The notes beneath the pieces were generated by a model that worked only from the letters and a program-made list of their open reading frames with translations, made no database searches and was not told the origin of the DNA. Position numbers and translations under genes: made by a program. Source: an uncultured Eubacteriales bacterium (lineage in GTDB: Bacteria > Bacillota > Clostridia > Lachnospirales > Anaerotignaceae). Taken from it: a stretch of 11,636 bases of DNA. Within the stretch, counting starts at the first letter, position 1. Each line of letters opens with the position of its first letter. The stretch is taken from NCBI GenBank assembly GCA_900546215.1, contig URCD01000076.1:1-11636 (forward strand), in the 5' to 3' direction. This document shows, one piece after another, positions 6,722 through 11,636 of this stretch.

Positions 6722-7920
6722 GAATACTCCACACGTCGGACTGGCATTTGGGAAAAATGCTCGAAAACAGGACAAGATATGCCGAGCAGCAGCATTTTAT
6801 AGATGAGATTGCGGAAATAACGGAAAAAGAGAATATAGATATAGTAATTCTGTCAGGTGATGTTTTTGATACATCAAATCCGCCGGCAATGGCCGAGACA
6901 ATGTTCTTTGACTCAATTGTCCGCCTTGCGGGAGATAAGGAAAGGCCTGTAATAGTAAGCGCGGGCAACCATGACAGTCCGGACAGGCTTATGGCCGGGG
7001 CCGGGGTTTTGCGCCCATACGGCGTATTTATACTGGGCAGGCCAAGGGATACAATACCTGATATGGACTTTGGCGGCTACAGAATTTTTTCAGATGAAAA
7101 CGGGGCCGCCGTTGTGGATAAAAACGGCGAGAGGGCTGTAATAGCGGCTCTGCCCTATGTAAGCGACAAACGTATTGACGAGATAATAGGTGAGGCGGGA
7201 GACGACTGGGAAAACGCGGCCAGCTACTCACAGAAAATTGAGACGCTGCTTGATATGCTCTCAGCAGGCTTTAAGGAGGATACTGTAAACATTGTTTCGG
7301 CGCATCTTTACACTGCGGGAGGGGAGGAAAGCGGAAGCGAAAGAAGCATACAGCTTGGCGGAAGCTATTCCGTAGACGCCGGGGCGTTCCCTGAAAATGC
7401 GCAGTATATCGCCCTTGGACATCTCCACAGGCCGCAGACAGTGCCGGGGCTTCACAGGCGCGCGTATTACTGCGGCTCTCCGCTGGCGTACAGCAGGGAC
7501 GAGGCCGTTTATTCCAAGGCTGTAAATGTTGTTGATATAAAGGCCGGAGGTTCGGCGAAGGTTGAAAAAATTCCGCTAAGCTGCATTAAGCCCATTGAGG
7601 TTTACAAATGCGGCTCCATTGAGGAGGCTTTAAAGCGCTGCGAGGAGGAAAGCGGAAGGGACAGCTATGTGTATTTGGATATAAAATCCGACAGAACGCT
7701 GTCTATGGAGGAAATACGCCTGCTAAAATCGCTTAAAGATGACATAATGGACATACGCCTTATACTTGACGGCGCTGAAAGCGCGGCGCTTGAGGAAAGG
7801 GAGGCACTCTCGCTTAAGGACGGCTTTGTGGATTTTTATAAGAAAAACAGACAGGCAGAGCCGGACAGCGAGCTTGTCGAGCTGTTTCTGTCCGTAATGG
7901 GAGAGGGGGATGTACAGTGA
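6718..7920 (+). CDS. sbcD: Exonuclease SbcD (Mre11-like nuclease subunit)
   Basis: Nuclease subunit of the SbcCD complex, which cuts DNA hairpins, protein-blocked ends and double-strand ends; bacterial counterpart of Mre11. 400 residues. The metal-binding phosphoesterase motifs are all visible: DWHLG (8-12), GDVFD (47-51), GNHDS (83-87), H196 in SAHLY, and GHLH (234-237). The C-terminal part (about 290-400) is the capping/SbcC-contact region. The start overlaps the lysR stop (ATGA), with GAGGAGG (6704-6710) 7 bases upstream inside lysR. The stop overlaps the GTG start of sbcC. No key residue is missing. Confidence 0.96.
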   Translation: MRILHTSDWHLGKMLENRTRYAEQQHFIDEIAEITEKENIDIVILSGDVFDTSNPPAMAETMFFDSIVRLAGDKERPVIVSAGNHDSPDRLMAGAGVLRPYGVFILGRPRDTIPDMDFGGYRIFSDENGAAVVDKNGERAVIAALPYVSDKRIDEIIGEAGDDWENAASYSQKIETLLDMLSAGFKEDTVNIVSAHLYTAGGEESGSERSIQLGGSYSVDAGAFPENAQYIALGHLHRPQTVPGLHRRAYYCGSPLAYSRDEAVYSKAVNVVDIKAGGSAKVEKIPLSCIKPIEVYKCGSIEEALKRCEEESGRDSYVYLDIKSDRTLSMEEIRLLKSLKDDIMDIRLILDGAESAALEEREALSLKDGFVDFYKKNRQAEPDSELVELFLSVMGEGDVQ

Positions 7921-10616
7921 GACCTGTCAGACTGAAAATTAAAGGCATAAACAGCTTTAACGAGGAGCAGACAATAGACTTTGAAAAGCTTACGAAGGAC
8001 GGTCTTTTTGGCATTGTAGGCGATACGGGAAGCGGCAAAAGCTCAATTCTTGACGCAATGACAATTGCGCTGTACGGAGACCTATCAAAGGATACAAATG
8101 AATTTATAAACAAGGAGGCGGACACGGCATCCGTTGTTTTTGATTTTGCGGCTGACGAAAACGGCAGAGAGGAATTTTACAGGGCGGAGCGTACCTTTAA
8201 GAGAACGGGAACCAAGGAGTGTGCCGCCGGAATAGCAAGGCTTTCCAAGGGGCTTGAGGGGACTTCGGTGCTTGCTGATAAGACAAGGGAGATGAACAGG
8301 GCAGTAGAGACGATAATCGGCCTGTCCTTTGGGGATTTTACAAGGACGGTTGTACTTCCGCAGGGGAAATTCAGTGAGTTTTTAAACCTCAGAGGGGCCG
8401 AAAGGCGGGCAATGCTTGAGAGGATATTTAATTTGGAGAGATACGGCTCATCGCTTGCGGCTAGGCTTAAGGGCGAAAGAGCCGAAACAGGAGGCAGGCT
8501 CAATGCGCTTAGCTCTAAAATTGAGGTTTACGGCGACATAAGCAGAGAATTGTGCGGGATAAAGGAAACTGAGCTTGAAACTGTGAAAAAGGAGCTGAAA
8601 ACGGCGTCAAAAAGGCTTGACAGCGTAAGGGCGCAGACTGCGGAAGCGGAGCAAATCAATACTCTTCAGGAAAAAATCACAAAATGTCTTAATGAAAAAA
8701 GCCTTATTGATGAGCAGAGGGAGAAAATAAAGACCTTTGCTGAGCAAATAGGCATTGGAGAACTGACACAGGAGAGCCTTCAGGAGGCTGTAAACGCCTT
8801 TAAACAGGCGGTCAAGCTGACAGAGGAATTAAAAATTGACCATACGGCTCAAAAGGAGCTGCTTGCCAGGCTAAATCGTATTGAGGCCTCTATTGTCAAG
8901 CTGAGCGGTGAAAAGGAAGCTGTAATAAAGGAAACCGCCCTGGCAAGGAAGGCAGTTGAGTCCGCCCAAGGGCACAGGGAGGAGCTGTCACGTGAAAGAA
9001 GCCGTGATTTAGATGAAATAATAAAGGGCGGCGACAGGCTTAAGGAAGCAAGGGAGGCTGTTTATAACGCAAAGGAAAGCTTTGTGAAGCAGAAAACACT
9101 GCTTGGAGAAATCAACGTGCTGATTTCAGAAATAAAGGCGGAAAACGACAGGCTTGCGGTACTTAATAAAAGCCTTGAGAGTCTGGAAAAGGAGAAGCGG
9201 GAAAACAACAGCGCCATTGAAAGCGCTGAAAACGGAATAAGCCTTATGAAGGATAAAAACATGGCATCAATCCTGGCAAGGGGACTGGAGGATGGAAGGC
9301 CCTGCCCCGTCTGCGGATCAACCGAGCACCCAAATATCGCCAAAAGCGTGGAAAACGCGGTAATAGAGGCATGTGAAAGGGAACTGAAAAGCCTTAAGGC
9401 AAAAGGCGCGGATATTGACAAACAGATAAATAAGGTAAAGGCAGGTATCGGAGCTTCCCAAAGCCTTGCCGAAGGGAAAACCGCGGAGAAGGCCGGAAAG
9501 GAAGCGGAGGCCGGCACAAAGACTCTGTCTCAGCTTAAGGATATTTTTGACAGAGCCAAGGCTGAGTATAAAGAAGAGGAAAAAAAGGCGGAGGAACGCA
9601 AAAAGGCGCAGGAGAAGGAAAAGGCCTATCTGGACGCGGAGAAAAAGGAAAAAGAGGCAAGGCAGAGGCTGGAAGGACTTTTGGAAAAAGACAGGAATGC
9701 CGAAAAGGCCATAGCCGAAGGACAGACGCAGACCAAAATAACCGAGGCCGAGCTGGCAAGGCTGAACGACGCCATTCAGGCTAAACAGAAAGAAATAATT
9801 CAGATTGTCGGTGAACGTGAGCCCTCCGCGCTTTTGAAGGAGGCTGAAAAGGCGGCTGAGGTTCTTGGGGATTATTCAAGGCGAAAAAATCTTGCTGAGG
9901 ATAACTTAAAAGCGCTTAAGGAGGAGCTTGGGGACAGGAAAACAGACAGCAGAGCGCTTGAGAGCCTGCGCTTTGAGCTGAAAGCAGCAGAGGCTGAAAA
10001 GGAAGGGAAATCCAACGAGGCCGCCGTAAGGGAAAAGGAGCTGACTGGCATGAAAGAAAGCCTGAGTATTGTAGAGGCTCTTAAAAAAGAAAGTGCGTCC
10101 TGCCAGAAAAAATTTGATATGCTTAACGAGCTGGCAAGACTTACGGAGGGCAACAAATTTGTGGAATATATGGCAGAAAACCAGCTTAAATATATTGCCG
10201 CCGACGCTTCGGTAAGGCTTAAAAAAATAAGCGGCGGAAGATACGCTCTGGAGCTGTTGGACGGCGAGTTTATAATAAGGGACGACTCCTGCGGCGGAAT
10301 AAAGCGCAGGCCGGCAACTCTTTCGGGCGGAGAAACCTTCCTTACCTCATTTGCGCTGGCACTGTCCCTTTCGGATAGGATACAGATGAAAAACAGATCG
10401 TCACTTAAATTTTTCTTTTTAGACGAGGGCTTTGGAACGCTTGACAAAAATACCCTGGACATAGTTATGAAGTCCCTTGAAACGCTGTGCCAGTCGGGTA
10501 TGAGCGTCGGCCTAATAACCCATGTGGAGGAAGTGAAGGAAAGGCTACCAGTTAAGCTTGTTGTAGAACGTGCTGTGCCCGGAGAGCATGGAAGCATGGT
10601 AAAGATTAGAAGCTGA
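7917..10616 (+). CDS. sbcC: Exonuclease SbcC (Rad50-like ATPase subunit)
   Basis: SMC/Rad50-like ATPase partner of SbcD. 899 residues. N-terminal half of the ATPase head with Walker A GDTGSGKSS (35-43), a first long coiled coil (about 190-455), the zinc hook CPVC (463-466) that joins two SbcC molecules, a second coiled coil (about 475-735, very rich in Lys, Glu and Ala), and the C-terminal head with signature LSGGE (802-806) and Walker B FFFLDE (832-837) followed by GFGTLD. It is shorter than the roughly 1050-residue E. coli protein, so the coils are shorter; both halves and the hook are intact. The start is GTG at 7917, overlapping the sbcD stop as GTGA, after GAGAGGGGGA (7901-7910). The ATG at 7910 is out of frame. 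No clear terminator follows. Confidence 0.96.
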   Translation: MRPVRLKIKGINSFNEEQTIDFEKLTKDGLFGIVGDTGSGKSSILDAMTIALYGDLSKDTNEFINKEADTASVVFDFAADENGREEFYRAERTFKRTGTKECAAGIARLSKGLEGTSVLADKTREMNRAVETIIGLSFGDFTRTVVLPQGKFSEFLNLRGAERRAMLERIFNLERYGSSLAARLKGERAETGGRLNALSSKIEVYGDISRELCGIKETELETVKKELKTASKRLDSVRAQTAEAEQINTLQEKITKCLNEKSLIDEQREKIKTFAEQIGIGELTQESLQEAVNAFKQAVKLTEELKIDHTAQKELLARLNRIEASIVKLSGEKEAVIKETALARKAVESAQGHREELSRERSRDLDEIIKGGDRLKEAREAVYNAKESFVKQKTLLGEINVLISEIKAENDRLAVLNKSLESLEKEKRENNSAIESAENGISLMKDKNMASILARGLEDGRPCPVCGSTEHPNIAKSVENAVIEACERELKSLKAKGADIDKQINKVKAGIGASQSLAEGKTAEKAGKEAEAGTKTLSQLKDIFDRAKAEYKEEEKKAEERKKAQEKEKAYLDAEKKEKEARQRLEGLLEKDRNAEKAIAEGQTQTKITEAELARLNDAIQAKQKEIIQIVGEREPSALLKEAEKAAEVLGDYSRRKNLAEDNLKALKEELGDRKTDSRALESLRFELKAAEAEKEGKSNEAAVREKELTGMKESLSIVEALKKESASCQKKFDMLNELARLTEGNKFVEYMAENQLKYIAADASVRLKKISGGRYALELLDGEFIIRDDSCGGIKRRPATLSGGETFLTSFALALSLSDRIQMKNRSSLKFFFLDEGFGTLDKNTLDIVMKSLETLCQSGMSVGLITHVEEVKERLPVKLVVERAVPGEHGSMVKIRS

Positions 10617-10678
10617 GAGTTTTATGGAGATTGTATGGTCTAAACTGTACAAAAATCGGTCATGTGTTAGGTAAGAAT

Positions 10679-10694
10679 GTTATAGCATTATAAC
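10679..10694. repeat. Inverted repeat GTTATA-GCAT-TATAAC upstream of the CoA-transferase-fold gene
   Basis: Perfect 6-bp arms (10679-10684 and 10689-10694) with a 4-base centre, about 28 bases upstream of the predicted -35 box. It could be an operator; no T run follows, so it is not a terminator. Apart from this repeat and the promoter, I see no gene or structure in the 180 bases between sbcC and the next gene. Confidence 0.35.
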
Positions 10695-10721
10695 GAATAT
10701 GAGGTTTGTCTATTGTTCCGA

Positions 10722-10750
10722 TTGCAAACAAATGTAGCGTAAAGTAAAAT
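10722..10750 (+). promoter_or_regulatory. Sigma-A-type promoter for the racemase/CoA-transferase gene
   Basis: TTGCAA (10722-10727), a 17-base spacer and TAAAAT (10745-10750), about 45 bases before the start codon. It separates this gene from the lysR-sbcD-sbcC operon, although read-through from sbcC is possible because no terminator is obvious. Confidence 0.55.
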
Positions 10751-10796
10751 ATAGCCTGGGTGTAAAATAATATTTTTATGTACAGGAGGAAGAATA

Positions 10797-11636
10797 ATGG
10801 GTTCATTAGACGGATTAAAGGTGCTTGACTTTTCAACTTTGCTTCCGGGTCCCTACGCTACGCTTATGCTTGCGGATATGGGCGCTGAGGTGCTTAAAAT
10901 AAGCTCGGCAAGCAAACCGGATATTGTGCTTGACTATCCGCCGTTTATTGGGGAAACGGGAATTTCAGCGTGCCAGGCTTGGCTTGGGAGAAATAAGAAA
11001 ACAATGTTCCTTAACCTTAAAACAGAGGAAGGAAAAGCTGTTGTTAAGGAGCTTGTAAAGGAATACGATATAGTGCTTGAGCAGTTCCGCCCCGGCGTTA
11101 TGGATAAGCTCGGCCTTGGATATGAGGATTTAAAGAAGGTAAACCCGGGAGTTATCTACTGCTCGCTTACGGGCTACGGACAGACAGGCCCCCTCAGACT
11201 TGCGGCGGGACATGATATAAACTATATGTCAAGAAGCGGTATAATTTCACATGCGGGACGTAAGGAAAGCGGCCCCTCGCTTATGAACTTCCAGATCGCG
11301 GATATAGCCGTAGGCTCTCTTAACTCGGTTATCGGTATACTTGCGGCTGTAAACTACAGAAGAAATACAGGAAAGGGCCAGTTTGTGGACGTTGCAATGA
11401 TGGACGGCTGCGTTCCCTTCAACAGCCTTGACGGCGCCAGCTTCCTTGTATCGGGCGAAGAGCCTAAGCGTGAGGGCGAAAGGCTTAACGGAGGCTGTAT
11501 GTACGACTTTTACGAGACAAAGGACGGCCTTTATATGAGTGTAGGCTCTCTTGAGCCGCAGTTCTGGAAATCCTTCTGCATGGCTATCGGACGTGAGGAT
11601 TTAATCGACGGAACAGTATGGCCTAAAAATGTAGAT
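10797..11636 (+). CDS. CaiB/BaiF (family III CoA-transferase fold) protein, alpha-methylacyl-CoA racemase-like; 3' end outside window
   Basis: First 280 codons of a family III CoA-transferase-fold enzyme. The start ATG has AGGAGGA (10784-10790) 6 bases upstream. The N-terminus LDGLKVLDFSTLLPGPYAT is the classic family opening, with a nucleotide/CoA-binding Rossmann-like start. Three residues known to be catalytic in Mycobacterium tuberculosis alpha-methylacyl-CoA racemase (His126, Asp156, Glu241) have apparent counterparts at near-identical spacing: H139 in GHDINY, D169 in QIADIAVGS and E253 in SLEPQFW. I therefore favour a racemase of 2-methyl-branched (or other 2-substituted) acyl-CoAs over a true CoA transferase. 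The exact substrate is unknown, and some bacterial relatives are annotated as CoA transferases. The frame is open to the window end with no sign of damage. Confidence 0.9.
   Translation, partial: MGSLDGLKVLDFSTLLPGPYATLMLADMGAEVLKISSASKPDIVLDYPPFIGETGISACQAWLGRNKKTMFLNLKTEEGKAVVKELVKEYDIVLEQFRPGVMDKLGLGYEDLKKVNPGVIYCSLTGYGQTGPLRLAAGHDINYMSRSGIISHAGRKESGPSLMNFQIADIAVGSLNSVIGILAAVNYRRNTGKGQFVDVAMMDGCVPFNSLDGASFLVSGEEPKREGERLNGGCMYDFYETKDGLYMSVGSLEPQFWKSFCMAIGREDLIDGTVWPKNVD

Noticed and set aside
9466..9714. Plus-strand frame encoding a very Lys/Arg-rich 82-residue protein
   Set aside because: Frame-shifted reading of the sbcC coiled coil; its composition follows from AAG/GAG-rich codons and it has no independent start signal.
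9872..10597. Long minus-strand open frame (241 codons) opposite sbcC, and similar antisense frames at 9062-9517 and 9535-9759
   Set aside because: Low-complexity Ser/Leu/Phe-rich translations with no motif, opposite a clearly coding, complete SbcC. They are antisense shadows of Lys/Glu-rich coiled-coil codons.
10630..10651. Weak TTGTA/TACAA hairpin after sbcC as a terminator
   Set aside because: Only 5 base pairs and no T run after it; not enough to call a terminator.
1..11636. CRISPR arrays, tRNA or rRNA genes, insertion-sequence ends
   Set aside because: No spaced direct repeats, cloverleaf-like sequences or terminal inverted repeats with a transposase were seen by eye; the only mobile-element signal is the recombinase end at 1-947.

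Overview
The window looks like chromosomal DNA of a spore-forming, low-to-moderate-GC Clostridia (Lachnospirales/Clostridiales-like; inference). The reasons are frequent AGG (Arg) and ATA (Ile) codons, strong AGGAGG-type ribosome binding sites, a Tn4451/TnpX-like large serine recombinase, a fragment of a CotJC/manganese-catalase spore-coat gene, and a YtrA-type GntR regulator with its own ABC transporter. No rRNA, tRNA or CRISPR array was seen.

Layout. (1) 1-923: 3' part of a large serine recombinase gene, cut by the window start. It is followed at once, in the same frame, by 924-1136, the C-terminal ~70 codons of a CotJC-like manganese catalase with no start codon. This is best read as the right end of an integrative element that inserted into the catalase gene. 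(2) 1143-1185: hairpin terminator shared with a convergent MATE efflux gene (minus strand, 1219-2556). (3) 2557-2713: compact divergent promoter region between the MATE gene and cysK. (4) 2714-3637: cysK (O-acetylserine sulfhydrylase), closed by a clear terminator. (5) 3684-5711: an autoregulated-looking operon of a GntR/YtrA repressor, an ABC ATPase and an ABC-2 permease. It has a 29-bp inverted repeat over the promoter, ATGA and TAATG gene overlaps, and a strong terminator. (6) 5785-10616: LysR regulator, sbcD and sbcC, each overlapping the next by 4 bases. (7) 10617-10796: intergenic region with a promoter. (8) 10797 to the end: a family III CoA-transferase-fold gene whose visible residues match alpha-methylacyl-CoA racemase, cut by the window end.

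How the genes work together. The GntR/ABC genes form one regulatory and transport unit. SbcC and SbcD form the Mre11/Rad50-like DNA-end nuclease, here unusually coupled to a LysR regulator. MATE, cysK and the racemase-like gene each have their own promoter. The most interesting point is the left edge: a recombinase element inside a gene expected to be used only in spore formation, the arrangement of skin-like elements that are cut out in the mother cell. Whether this one is developmentally excised cannot be decided here because its left end lies outside the window.
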